Source: Maribacter caenipelagi (GTDB lineage: Bacteria; Bacteroidota; Bacteroidia; Flavobacteriales; Flavobacteriaceae). Taken from it: a stretch of DNA of 64,000 nt. The notes under the pieces are model-generated. The model saw nothing but the letters and a program-made list of their open reading frames with translations, was not told the DNA's origin and made no database searches. This document shows, one piece after another, positions 1 to 8,315 of the stretch. A program made the translations under genes and the position numbers. Where the stretch lies: NCBI RefSeq assembly GCF_004364175.1, contig NZ_SNZW01000014.1, positions 310,001 to 374,000 on the forward strand, in the 5' to 3' direction. Position 1 is the stretch's first letter. Each line of letters begins with the position of its first letter.

Positions 1-2
1 CT

Positions 3-290
3 AAATTAGGTGTAGGCGGATTGATAAGTGCTTACAAAGAAGCGGCAAAGTTAGCTTTAGAAAATGCCAAAATAGTAACCAGAGTTTTACAACAACAACT
101 ATCGGTGACGTTTGAATATTCAGAGATGGATATTGTTATGCGTTTAGTAAAAAAACACCAACTGAATATTGTATCGCAAGATTTACATCTTAAATGTAAA
201 ATGATACTATCTATTAATAAAAGTGATTTCAAAAAAACAATGAAACTTTTGAAGGCGCATCATAAATTAGAAATAAAAGAAATTGAATAG
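3..290 (+). CDS. IMPACT/YigZ family protein, C-terminal part (5' end outside window)
   Basis: The reading frame is already open at base 3 and reads KLGVGGLISAY, the conserved end of the N-terminal IMPACT domain (usually KLGxGGLxxAY). It is followed by about 70 residues resembling the ferredoxin-like DUF1949 domain. It ends at TAG 288-290. YigZ-type proteins are near 200 aa, so about half is present; the start lies upstream of the window. The family is linked to translation control in eukaryotes (GCN2 inhibitor IMPACT); the bacterial role is uncertain. It converges with the thioesterase gene, with 3 bp between the stops. Confidence 0.8.
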   Translation, partial: KLGVGGLISAYKEAAKLALENAKIVTRVLQQQLSVTFEYSEMDIVMRLVKKHQLNIVSQDLHLKCKMILSINKSDFKKTMKLLKAHHKLEIKEIE

Positions 291-293
291 ATT

Positions 294-692
294 CTAATAC
301 TCCAGTTTATCTAAAAGTAATTGGGGACATTTAGTTGGTCTATTACGTTTCATATCCATAAAAACTAAAACAGTATTCGCGGTAACCAATAAATCACCTG
401 CTTCATTGGTTATTTCATAATCAAATTCTATTCGAACAGCAGGTTTTTTTTTCAAAATAACCTTAACCGTAATTAAATCATCATACAATGCAGGCTTTAA
501 ATATTTTATTGATAAACTTATCACCGGAAGCATAATTCCGCCTTCCTCCATACTTTTGTAAGAAATACCTAACGACCTTAACCATTCAACTCTTGCCAAT
601 TCTAAGTATTGAGCATAGTTGCCATGATAGACAACGCCCATCTGGTCGGTTTCACTATATCTAATTCGAAAAGAAATTTCGTTTGTTCGCAT
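294..692 (-). CDS. Acyl-CoA thioesterase, 4HBT/YbgC family
   Basis: At 132 aa this has the size of a single hot-dog-fold thioesterase. The YbgC/FadM-type active site is visible near the N-terminus: RYSETDQMGVVYHGNY, with Asp16 as the expected catalytic residue and YHGNYxxYLE continuing the signature. Family members hydrolyse acyl-CoA thioesters, often short-chain or 4-hydroxybenzoyl-CoA, and are cytoplasmic. The substrate cannot be read from the sequence. It is divergent from dnaA across a 202-bp gap and is probably transcribed alone. Confidence 0.88.
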   Translation of the reverse strand: MRTNEISFRIRYSETDQMGVVYHGNYAQYLELARVEWLRSLGISYKSMEEGGIMLPVISLSIKYLKPALYDDLITVKVILKKKPAVRIEFDYEITNEAGDLLVTANTVLVFMDMKRNRPTKCPQLLLDKLEY

Positions 693-894
693 TTATTTCA
701 AGTAAAAAGTATATATTTAAAAGCTCCCCTTTTGAGTAAACGAACATGAGAAAAAAAAAGGTCAAATTCAATGACAATCGATTTTTTTTTTCAATAATTT
801 GTTCACATATTTGCCCAAGTTGAAAGAGAACCTATATTGATTTTTTATAATCGCCTATAGCTCAACGCTAACCATTAAAAGTGTAAAATTTATT

Positions 895-2319
895 ATGAGT
901 GTTACTGCAAATTCCGTATGGAAAAACTGTTTGGCTTTTATTAAGGATAATATCCAACCGCAGGCATTCAAAACTTGGTTTGAACCTATTAAACCGATAA
1001 AGCTTTCTGAGAACGCATTAAGTATTCAAGTACCTAGTAAATTTTTTTACGAGTGGTTAGAAGAACATTATGTTAAACTTTTGAAAGTTGCTCTTACAAA
1101 AGAATTAGGAGAATCTGCAAAGTTGGTGTACATCATTAGAATGGAAAACACCTATGGCAACAAAGAACCTTTTACAGAAAAAATTCCGAGTTCGAACAGA
1201 GGTGCCATGGCGGCTCAAGAAATGGATGTTCCTATTAAATCTAAAAATCCAGAATTACGTAATCCGTTTGTAATTCCAGGGATTAGAAATATAAAGATAG
1301 AATCACAGTTAAATCCTAATTACAATTTTGATAACTTCTTAGAAGGTGACTCTAACCGTTTAGCAAGATCTGCCGGTATGGCGGTTGCTAACAAACCAGG
1401 TGGCACATCTTTCAATCCGTTATTGGTTTTTGGTGGCGTTGGTCTTGGTAAAACGCACTTGGCACATGCTATTGGTGTTGAAATAAAAGATAAATATCCA
1501 GAACGTACCGTTTTATATATTTCTGCAGAGAAATTTACGCAACAGTATATAGAGTCTGTTAAGAAAAATACCAGAAATGATTTTATTCATTTCTATCAAT
1601 TAATAGATGTATTGATTATTGACGATGTACAATTCTTATCAGGTAAATCTGGTACGCAAGATGTATTCTTCCATATTTTTAACCATTTGCATCAAAATGG
1701 AAAACAAGTAATACTTACTTCAGATAAAGCACCTGTAGATATGCAGGACATTGAACAACGTTTACTTTCTCGTTTTAAATGGGGATTATCGGCAGAATTG
1801 CAGAGTCCAGATTACGAAACAAGAATCTCTATCTTAAAGAACAAGTTATATAGAGATGGTGTTGAAATACCTGAAGACATTATAGAATATGTTGCTAAAC
1901 ATATTAAAACGAATATTAGAGAATTAGAAGGCGCCATTATTTCTCTGATCGCGCAGTCTACTTTGAACAAAAGAGAGGTTACGATTGAACTTGCTCAACA
2001 GGTTGTAGAAAAGTTCGTAAAGAATACCAAACGCGAAGTTTCTATTGATTACATACAAAAAGTGGTTTCTGATTACTTTGAAATGGATGTCGCTACTTTA
2101 CAGTCTAAAACTAGAAAGAGACACATAGTACAGGCAAGACAATTAGCTATGTTCTTTGCGAAGAAGTTTACGAAAGCTTCATTAGCAAGTATTGGTTCAC
2201 AAATAGGCAAAAGAGATCATGCCACTGTTTTACACGCATGTAAAACAGTTGATAACCTTGCCGAAACCGATAAGCAGTTTCGCAAATACATAGATGACTT
2301 AACTAAGAAATTTTCTTAA
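895..2319 (+). CDS. dnaA: Chromosomal replication initiator protein DnaA
   Basis: 474 aa, the normal family length. Domain I (about 1-80) begins SVTANSVWKNCLAFI. The linker runs to about 135. The AAA+ domain III holds Walker A GGVGLGKTH (180-188) and Walker B LIIDD (240-244). Domain IV ends with the DnaA signature DHATVLHACKTV (441-452), which reads DnaA boxes. It binds oriC, melts the origin and loads DnaB. The next gene begins 12 bp downstream and probably shares the transcript. I see no cluster of TTATNCACA boxes in the upstream gap, so the origin is not obviously here. Confidence 0.98.
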   Translation: MSVTANSVWKNCLAFIKDNIQPQAFKTWFEPIKPIKLSENALSIQVPSKFFYEWLEEHYVKLLKVALTKELGESAKLVYIIRMENTYGNKEPFTEKIPSSNRGAMAAQEMDVPIKSKNPELRNPFVIPGIRNIKIESQLNPNYNFDNFLEGDSNRLARSAGMAVANKPGGTSFNPLLVFGGVGLGKTHLAHAIGVEIKDKYPERTVLYISAEKFTQQYIESVKKNTRNDFIHFYQLIDVLIIDDVQFLSGKSGTQDVFFHIFNHLHQNGKQVILTSDKAPVDMQDIEQRLLSRFKWGLSAELQSPDYETRISILKNKLYRDGVEIPEDIIEYVAKHIKTNIRELEGAIISLIAQSTLNKREVTIELAQQVVEKFVKNTKREVSIDYIQKVVSDYFEMDVATLQSKTRKRHIVQARQLAMFFAKKFTKASLASIGSQIGKRDHATVLHACKTVDNLAETDKQFRKYIDDLTKKFS

Positions 2320-2331
2320 AACTTACGTTTC

Positions 2332-2784
2332 ATGAAGGTGTTGATGGTTTGCCTAGGTAATATATGCAGGTCTCCATTAGCAGAAGGCATTCTAAAAAGT
2401 AAAGTTGATGCTGCCAAAATTTATGTTGATTCCGCAGGTACAGGTGGTTACCATATTGGCAATGCTCCCGACCCAAGATCAATTAAGGTAGCTTATGAAC
2501 ATGGATTGGACATAAGCGCTCAAGTTTGCAGAAAATTTGCCGTTTCTGATTTTGATTCTTTTGATGTCATTTATGCCATGGACAAAAGTAACTACAATAA
2601 TATCATAGGTCTAGCAAGAAATAATGACGATGTAGTAAAAGTGAAGCTAATTTTGAATGAAATTAGTTCTTCAGATAAAGAAGTTCCAGATCCATATTAT
2701 GATGCCGAAGACGGATTTGAACAAGTTTTTCAAATGATTGACCAAGCTTGCGATAGTATAGCCGCAAGATTACAAAGTAAATAA
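2332..2784 (+). CDS. Low-molecular-weight protein-tyrosine phosphatase
   Basis: The 150-aa protein carries the LMW-PTP loop CLGNICRS at residues 7-14 (nucleophile Cys7, Arg13) and the general-acid loop PDPYYD with Asp120, so all catalytic residues are present. It hydrolyses phosphotyrosine in the cytoplasm. In bacteria such enzymes often act on BY-kinases of exopolysaccharide export, but no such genes are nearby. It follows dnaA by 12 bp and its stop abuts the ATG of the next gene (2784/2785), so the three genes look like one operon. Confidence 0.93.
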   Translation: MKVLMVCLGNICRSPLAEGILKSKVDAAKIYVDSAGTGGYHIGNAPDPRSIKVAYEHGLDISAQVCRKFAVSDFDSFDVIYAMDKSNYNNIIGLARNNDDVVKVKLILNEISSSDKEVPDPYYDAEDGFEQVFQMIDQACDSIAARLQSK

Positions 2785-3507
2785 ATGAGCGTGCAAAACG
2801 GAAAAATAGGAAAAGTATATTTAATACCTACAACATTAGGTGATATGCCCCCTTTAGAGGTTTTACCAATTTCAATTAAGCAAACAATTGAAAAATTAGA
2901 CCACTATGTCGTTGAGAATGAAAAGACCGCTCGACATTTCATAAAAAAAATAAGTCCTAGAAAATCTCAACCTAGCTTAAAACTATTTGTCTTAAACAAG
3001 TTTACCGAAGCAGCAGAGATTCCTAGTTTTCTGAATCCTTGTTTAGAAGGTTTTGATGTAGGTATACTTTCTGAAGCTGGTTGCCCAGGTATTGCAGATC
3101 CTGGTGCTGCCGTGGTTAAAATAGCCCATGACAAGAATATTCAGGTAGTTCCATTAGTAGGTCCGTCTTCTATTCTACTGGCATTAATGGCAAGTGGCAT
3201 GAACGGTCAAAATTTTGCTTTTAATGGCTACCTACCTATAGATGGTTCTGAGCGGAAAAAATATATCAAAGGCTTAGAACGTAAATCGAAAGAAGACAAC
3301 CAGTCACAGGTGTTTATTGAAACCCCGTACCGTAACAATAAAATGCTTGAAGAGCTTATTAAAACCTTAGCTCCGAGTACAAGAATATGCGTGGCGGCAG
3401 ACATTACATTGCCAACCGAATACATTAAAACAAAAACTGCCATAAATTGGAAAAGAGAAAATGTAGATCTACATAAAAGACCTGCTATTTTTATTATTCA
3501 GGCATAA
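2785..3507 (+). CDS. SAM-dependent methyltransferase, RsmI-like (tetrapyrrole methylase fold)
   Basis: 240 aa. The tetrapyrrole-methylase/RsmI landmarks are visible: LIPTTLGD near the N-terminus, SEAGCPGIADPGA at about 94-106, and LVGPSSILLALMASG, the SAM/substrate pocket. RsmI 2'-O-methylates C1402 of 16S rRNA. This copy has IPTTLGD where canonical RsmI has a V-x-T-P-I-G-N motif, and it lacks the C-terminal extension, so it may be a Bacteroidota paralogue with another RNA target. Translation is probably coupled to the phosphatase because no bases separate the genes. Confidence 0.82.
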   Translation: MSVQNGKIGKVYLIPTTLGDMPPLEVLPISIKQTIEKLDHYVVENEKTARHFIKKISPRKSQPSLKLFVLNKFTEAAEIPSFLNPCLEGFDVGILSEAGCPGIADPGAAVVKIAHDKNIQVVPLVGPSSILLALMASGMNGQNFAFNGYLPIDGSERKKYIKGLERKSKEDNQSQVFIETPYRNNKMLEELIKTLAPSTRICVAADITLPTEYIKTKTAINWKRENVDLHKRPAIFIIQA

Positions 3508-3511
3508 AAAA

Positions 3512-3539
3512 AAACCTTGACAAACAAATGCCAAGGTTT
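3512..3539 (-). terminator. Rho-independent terminator of the lysozyme-like gene (minus strand)
   Basis: An 8-bp perfect stem AAACCTTG/CAAGGTTT encloses a 12-nt loop. The uninterrupted A run 3506-3514 becomes the T tract on the minus strand, so it serves the minus-strand gene ending at 3565. Confidence 0.75.
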
Positions 3540-3564
3540 CCCATTTTCATATCTAAGTAAATTC

Positions 3565-4194
3565 TTAAATTCTCGGATTTCGTTTTGCCTCTACCATAGA
3601 GACATCATAACCCGCAAATTTTTTCATATAATTCGAAATACTAGTACCATAACCATCTGAAATCTCCATTCTACCGTGAGACCTTAGATATAGTTTTACA
3701 TTTCCAGGTCCGGCTAAGTGTGCCGCTGCCAGAATACCAGATTCTGTTACCTGAATTCCGTTCATTTTCACACCAACGTAACGCTTAATATCTTTTCTTA
3801 AAATCCACTTGTTTCGAGATGTGTTAACGTGAAATACTTTTTCTTGTAACACAGGATTTTTCAAAAACCCATTACCGTCATAAACACCAACCAGTTCTAG
3901 CGTACCTAGCCCAAATTGATATTTTCCTAAATACCCGTAGGTATTAGTAACAAAATAATTGCCTTGAGATTCTTTAAAAGCTAACGCTTCTTTAAAGCCT
4001 ATAAATTGACTACCAAGAAAGGGGGGAGCGATTTGATAATTTGCCAATATAGCCTCTTCTTGAGGATAAGAAACCAAAAATGATTCCTTCACTTTTAACT
4101 GCTTAGGCACTTCAACCGTAAAAGGCTTGAACCCATAACCAGATAAAATAAACATCACAACAAGAGGACAACTTGCTAATATCCATCTTCTCAT
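3565..4194 (-). CDS. Lysozyme-like peptidoglycan lytic transglycosylase (putative)
   Basis: 209 aa with an N-terminal hydrophobic segment (about 5-22) acting as signal peptide or anchor. The middle has the look of a goose-lysozyme/SLT fold: ALAFKESQGNY, whose Glu is the likely catalytic acid, then GYLGKYQFG and later AAHLAGPGNV, which resemble the active-site walls of lytic transglycosylases. This predicts periplasmic cleavage of murein glycan strands. It lies next to mltG, also a murein transglycosylase, but has its own -7 box and terminator. No LysM or other binding module is present. The family call rests on motif resemblance only. Confidence 0.65.
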   Translation of the reverse strand: MRRWILASCPLVVMFILSGYGFKPFTVEVPKQLKVKESFLVSYPQEEAILANYQIAPPFLGSQFIGFKEALAFKESQGNYFVTNTYGYLGKYQFGLGTLELVGVYDGNGFLKNPVLQEKVFHVNTSRNKWILRKDIKRYVGVKMNGIQVTESGILAAAHLAGPGNVKLYLRSHGRMEISDGYGTSISNYMKKFAGYDVSMVEAKRNPRI

Positions 4195-4251
4195 ATCATA
4201 TATTTCTTAAGACTTACGGCGACTACTATTTGCTTGCTTAAATTTCTGAGG

Positions 4252-4259
4252 CAAAGGTA
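4252..4259 (-). promoter_or_regulatory. Bacteroidota-type -7 box upstream of the lysozyme-like gene
   Basis: The minus strand reads TACCTTTG, a full match to TAnnTTTG, 58 bp upstream of the ATG at 4194. No clear -33 TTG is seen at the usual spacing. Confidence 0.5.
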
Positions 4260-4341
4260 GACCTGAAATTATATAAGTTTAAGAAGGTTCTGTTAAAAGA
4301 ATACAGATTTAGTTAAGAAGTTCTAAAATTCGGATGAAAGC

Positions 4342-5385
4342 TTACCTATTGATTTTCTGAGCGTTAATCCATCGGATGTACTGCGCTTTATTTCGGTTGT
4401 GCTGCGTTAAATTCTCTGCAAACATATGATAACCGAACTTTTCAACATTCGCTACAAAGTAGTAATAATTATGCTTTTTCGGATTCAAAACAGCATCTAT
4501 TGCCGTAATATCGGGCATTGCGATAGGCCCTGGAGGCAAGCCTGCGTATTTGTAAGTATTATAAGGAGAATCCATCTCTAAATCTTTATACAGGACTCTT
4601 TTTATTACGGTATCGAAATTTCCGGTTTCTTTCTTTATGGCATAAATTACAGTAGGGTCTGCCTGCAACAACATTCTCTTTCTTAATCTATTCAAATACA
4701 CCCCAGCGACCGTTGGTCTTTCATCTACTTTTGCTGTCTCCTTATGAACAATAGACGCTAAAGCAATGACTTCGTTAGGTTTTAAACCAAGCGCACTTGC
4801 TTTCTCTTTACGGGTAGCTGTCCAAAAACGATTATATTCTTTCAACATTCTACTTCTAAATGATTCTGCAGATGTATTCCAAAAGAATTCATAACTATTA
4901 GGAATATACAATGATATTTTATTGGCATCATCAAATCCGTTTACCTTTAAAAATTCTTTGTCATTGAATGCTGCGACCAATGAAATACTATCGGCCTCGA
5001 TCTGACTTGCAATTCTTCCCGCTAAATCATTTATATTTTCCTGGTTATTAAAAGATACCTTTACTGGTAAATTTCCACTTCGCAATGAGTTTACAATCTC
5101 ATTGTTATTCATTCCTTTACCAATCTTATACCTACCTGCTTTTATATTGGTTAAATACCCTTTTCTATCTGCTGCAGATTCAAAAGAATCAAAATCTTCC
5201 AAAACAGGGGAAAGTCGTTCTTTTAAATCATCAATGGTAGCATTGGTAGGAATAAATACGATTTCCTCTTCATTACTAAAATTAGTATTTGGAGTAAAAA
5301 AAGTACCGTAAGCCATGTACCCAAAAATTCCTCCTCCAATTATACCCAAGAGTACTACACCCAATAAAATTCGTTTGATGCTCAT
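4342..5385 (-). CDS. mltG: Endolytic murein transglycosylase MltG (YceG-like)
   Basis: 347 aa with one N-terminal membrane helix (about 5-27) and a large periplasmic part, as in MltG. The YceG catalytic region is clear: NEVIALASIVHKETAKVDERP, with Glu216 the catalytic residue, followed by AGVYLNRL and the QADPTVIYA motif. MltG cuts nascent glycan strands near the membrane and sets their length. The ATG overlaps the last base of the upstream GNAT gene (5385), so dapF, the GNAT gene and mltG are probably one operon. Confidence 0.95.
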   Translation of the reverse strand: MSIKRILLGVVLLGIIGGGIFGYMAYGTFFTPNTNFSNEEEIVFIPTNATIDDLKERLSPVLEDFDSFESAADRKGYLTNIKAGRYKIGKGMNNNEIVNSLRSGNLPVKVSFNNQENINDLAGRIASQIEADSISLVAAFNDKEFLKVNGFDDANKISLYIPNSYEFFWNTSAESFRSRMLKEYNRFWTATRKEKASALGLKPNEVIALASIVHKETAKVDERPTVAGVYLNRLRKRMLLQADPTVIYAIKKETGNFDTVIKRVLYKDLEMDSPYNTYKYAGLPPGPIAMPDITAIDAVLNPKKHNYYYFVANVEKFGYHMFAENLTQHNRNKAQYIRWINAQKINR

Positions 5386-5909
5386 TAACTAATTATTTTT
5401 TGTAATAATATTTCATTCTTATAAGTATCCTTAAATCGTACCCAATCTTTTTTAATTCCTATTTCTTGAAAACCCAACTTTTTAAACAAATATAAACTCG
5501 GGGCATTTTCCTCTAAAATATTAGCGTAAACTTGCCTTAAACCTAAAACTTCAAACAAGTAATTACACAGCAACGTTATTGCTTCTGCTCCTACTCCTTT
5601 ATTTCTTTGATTTTTATCAAGTATAACTATACCTATACCTGCACGATGATGATTAGGCTCAAAGTCAAAAACATCTATTAAACCTAAAGTTTGGTGATCT
5701 TGAGAACATATGACCAAACGCAATTGCTTTACATCGTAAATATCTCGGTGAGCACTATCTAAATAAAGCTGTAACACGTCTTTAGAATACGGAGTAACCG
5801 TACCGCTTACCTCCCAAACATCGGTATCATTCTCAAGCGCATACAGGAAATCGAGGTCTTTTTGTTCTAAAGCCCTTAAATAAATCTGATTTCCTTTTAA
5901 TGTTACCAC
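5385..5909 (-). CDS. GNAT-family N-acetyltransferase (RimJ/RimL-like)
   Basis: 174 aa. It begins VTLKGNQIYLRALEQKDLDFLY, typical of RimL/SpeG-like acetyltransferases. The acetyl-CoA loop is QRNKGVGAEAI (a Q/RxxGxG/A form) and the C-terminal LYLFKKLGFQEIG is the usual GNAT motif B. The acceptor may be a protein N-terminus, a polyamine or a small amine; the sequence does not decide. It overlaps dapF by 7 bp upstream and mltG by 1 bp downstream. Confidence 0.85.
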   Translation of the reverse strand: MVTLKGNQIYLRALEQKDLDFLYALENDTDVWEVSGTVTPYSKDVLQLYLDSAHRDIYDVKQLRLVICSQDHQTLGLIDVFDFEPNHHRAGIGIVILDKNQRNKGVGAEAITLLCNYLFEVLGLRQVYANILEENAPSLYLFKKLGFQEIGIKKDWVRFKDTYKNEILLQKIIS

Positions 5910-6679
5910 GTTAGTTCTCCTTTAAATACTTGCTTCGCTTCTCCCTTTAAATAGATATTATTATAAAAACCTTGCTCTTCTTCAAAAGTAACCTCAAGAT
6001 TACCCCCAAGTGCATTTACTGCAATAGTTTTATTTTTTGTTTTACCTAAATGATACATACTCAAAGCAACTGCCGTTACCCCTGTACCACATGATAAGGT
6101 TTCATCTTCAACGCCACGTTCGTAAGTTCTAATATCAAATCCACCTTCGGCATTTGCTTCCACAAAATTGATATTACTACCTTTTTCACCATAAATACCA
6201 TAACGCATACGCGCTCCTTCTTTGGCAACATCAAAAGACTTTAATTCCTTCACCATTTGAACATGGTGTGGTGATCCCGTATTCATAAAGAGGGCACTAG
6301 ATTTCTCTTTTATTTCACTAACGTCTGTCATTTTAAGGCTTACTACATCACCAATAATTGTTGCTTCATGTAAACCATCTACAGCAATAAAAACAGTATC
6401 CCTTTTTATAATATCAAGAAAATGAGCAAAAGCTACAATACATCTACCACCATTACCACACATGCTACCTTCATTTCCATCGGCATTAAAATAGACCATT
6501 CTAAAGTCGGTAGCCTTATCATTCTCTAACAAAATAAGTCCGTCAGAACCTACTCCGAATCTCCTATGACAGATTTTAGCGATTAATTTGGTATCGTTTT
6601 TTGGGAATTGCCCGTTGCGATTATCGATCATCACAAAATCGTTACCTGTACCTTGATATTTATAAAATGTATTTTCCAT
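5903..6679 (-). CDS. dapF: Diaminopimelate epimerase
   Basis: 258 aa from the ATG at 6679. A longer reading from 6706 adds 9 residues that the family lacks, and MENTFYKYQGTGNDF is the normal N-terminus. Both catalytic cysteines are present: MCGNGGRC (Cys74) and LSCGTGVTA (Cys197). The enzyme converts LL- to meso-diaminopimelate, the precursor for lysine and for the peptidoglycan cross-link. Its linkage with mltG fits a cell-wall operon. Confidence 0.96.
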   Translation of the reverse strand: MENTFYKYQGTGNDFVMIDNRNGQFPKNDTKLIAKICHRRFGVGSDGLILLENDKATDFRMVYFNADGNEGSMCGNGGRCIVAFAHFLDIIKRDTVFIAVDGLHEATIIGDVVSLKMTDVSEIKEKSSALFMNTGSPHHVQMVKELKSFDVAKEGARMRYGIYGEKGSNINFVEANAEGGFDIRTYERGVEDETLSCGTGVTAVALSMYHLGKTKNKTIAVNALGGNLEVTFEEEQGFYNNIYLKGEAKQVFKGELTW

Positions 6680-6694
6680 AGGATAATAAAGACT

Positions 6695-6702
6695 CAAAGA
6701 TA
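6695..6702 (-). promoter_or_regulatory. -7 box for dapF
   Basis: The minus strand reads TATCTTTG (TAnnTTTG) 16 bp upstream of the chosen dapF ATG. This favours the 6679 start, since the longer reading from 6706 would begin upstream of the box. No convincing -33 element is visible. Confidence 0.4.
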
Positions 6703-6770
6703 GCACATAATTAGGTTTTGTGTGGTAGTTAAAAAGTAGTTAAACGCTTATGGAATAGCATAAAAACAAG

Positions 6771-6778
6771 TAATTTTG
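6771..6778 (+). promoter_or_regulatory. -7 box for the HtrA protease gene
   Basis: TAATTTTG matches TAnnTTTG, 29 bp upstream of the ATG at 6807. No clear TTG is found 17-23 bp upstream. Confidence 0.45.
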
Positions 6779-6806
6779 TGTAGAATACGTTAAAACTTTA
6801 TTGAAT

Positions 6807-8198
6807 ATGAAAAGATTAGCAAGTCTCTTGTTAGTATCTGTTTTTGCCGGTGCAATTACATTGGGTGCTTACAAGCTGTTTTTCGAGAAAGAAAATTTCA
6901 CCATTATCAGTCAAGAAAATAATGGCGGTGTTGTAAATGCAAGCTACACCCCAACGTCAGCAAGAGGTTCTGGCATAAATGAAGTTGACTTTACAACTGC
7001 CGCAGAAAATACGGTTAATGCCGTAGTACACGTTAAGAACATTACTCTTAGTAAAGGACCGAAAACTATTTTTGATGTTTTTTATGGTACAGGGGGTACT
7101 GCAGTACCACAGGTTGGTACCGGATCAGGAGTTATCATTTCTTCAGACGGATATATTGTAACCAATAATCATGTTATTAATAAAGCAACTCAATTACAGG
7201 TTACTTTAAATAATAACAGAACATATAATGCAGAGCTAATTGGTACAGACCCAAATTCTGATATTGCATTGATAAAAATTGATACAAACGAAAAATTACC
7301 TTATTTGGCTTTTGGTGATTCTGATCATACCAAAATTGGCGAGTGGGTTTTAGCTGTTGGTAACCCTTTTAATCTAACTTCAACTGTTACCGCAGGTATC
7401 GTAAGTGCTAAAGCTCGTAACCTTGGAAAAAACCAATCTTTTATACAAACAGATGCCGCTGTAAATCCTGGTAACTCAGGTGGTGCTTTAGTAAACACGA
7501 ACGGTGATTTAGTAGGTATTAATACCGCTATTACATCACAAACAGGATCGTACGTAGGCTATTCTTTTGCAGTACCTAGTAATATTGCGAAAAAAGTAGT
7601 TCAAGATATTTTAGAATATGGTAATGTTCAAACAGGATTTATGGGTATTAGTCCTGCTCCGGTAAATACTAGAGATGCCATAGAAAAAGGTATCAATAAT
7701 ATTGACGGAGTATATATAGAATTGGTCGAAGATGAATCTGCAGCACAAGAAGCAGGCATTGTAGTTGGTGATATTATTAAAAAAGTCGATGAAATTGACG
7801 TTCATAAATATCCTGATTTAACCGGATATCTTTCTACTAAAAGACCGGGAGATACCTTGGCTTTAGTTGTAGATAGAGATAAAGAATTATTAACTCTACC
7901 TTTAATTTTGAAAGAAAGACAATCTTTGGTTGTTCCTGAAATGGGCTTAGAAGTAAAAAATCTTACAGAGCACGATAAGAAAGTATATAAAACCAATTCT
8001 GGAGTAAAAATTATAGGAGTACCCGAACGATACAGAGGTTATGGCTTATCTGAAAAAGTAATCGTTAAGATAGACGACCATGAAATTGGAAATATCGATG
8101 ATGCCTATACTGCATTTGGAGGAATTTCTAAATACGGAAAAACAGTTATCTTTATGGTAGGCTCAAACGGAGAACGAGACCGACTAATCTTTCAATAA
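6807..8198 (+). CDS. HtrA/DegP-family periplasmic serine protease
   Basis: 463 aa from ATG 6807; an in-frame TTG at 6801 gives only MN more. A hydrophobic N-terminal segment (about 4-20) exports or anchors it. The trypsin-like triad is complete: His122 in VTNNHVI, Asp152 in NSDIALIKID and Ser224 in NPGNSGGAL. A PDZ domain follows (about 270-370, with GVYIELVEDESAAQEAGI), and the C-terminal 90 residues look like a second, shorter PDZ-like unit. It degrades or refolds misfolded envelope proteins. It is monocistronic, with its own promoter and strong terminator. DegP and DegQ cannot be told apart here. Confidence 0.93.
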   Translation: MKRLASLLLVSVFAGAITLGAYKLFFEKENFTIISQENNGGVVNASYTPTSARGSGINEVDFTTAAENTVNAVVHVKNITLSKGPKTIFDVFYGTGGTAVPQVGTGSGVIISSDGYIVTNNHVINKATQLQVTLNNNRTYNAELIGTDPNSDIALIKIDTNEKLPYLAFGDSDHTKIGEWVLAVGNPFNLTSTVTAGIVSAKARNLGKNQSFIQTDAAVNPGNSGGALVNTNGDLVGINTAITSQTGSYVGYSFAVPSNIAKKVVQDILEYGNVQTGFMGISPAPVNTRDAIEKGINNIDGVYIELVEDESAAQEAGIVVGDIIKKVDEIDVHKYPDLTGYLSTKRPGDTLALVVDRDKELLTLPLILKERQSLVVPEMGLEVKNLTEHDKKVYKTNSGVKIIGVPERYRGYGLSEKVIVKIDDHEIGNIDDAYTAFGGISKYGKTVIFMVGSNGERDRLIFQ

Positions 8199-8219
8199 AA
8201 ATATAGTATAGAAAATACA

Positions 8220-8247
8220 GCCTTCGCAAAAACGAAGGCTTTTTTTT
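8220..8247 (+). terminator. Rho-independent terminator after the HtrA gene
   Basis: A perfect 7-bp stem GCCTTCG/CGAAGGC with a 6-nt A-rich loop is followed by eight T, 21 bp after the stop codon. Confidence 0.92.
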
Positions 8248-8279
8248 GAAAAATATTTATTTTAAGTGGTTAATTTTTC

Positions 8280-8287
8280 TAGTTTTG
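8280..8287 (+). promoter_or_regulatory. -7 box for the GAPDH gene
   Basis: TAGTTTTG matches TAnnTTTG, 28 bp upstream of the ATG at 8316 and just after the preceding terminator. Confidence 0.5.
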
Positions 8288-8315
8288 TGCGAATTATAAA
8301 AATAATCAACTAATT

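Noticed and set aside
693..894. Possible oriC upstream of dnaA
   Set aside because: There is AT-rich sequence with a 10-base T run but no cluster of DnaA boxes of the TTATNCACA type. In Bacteroidota the origin is often away from dnaA.
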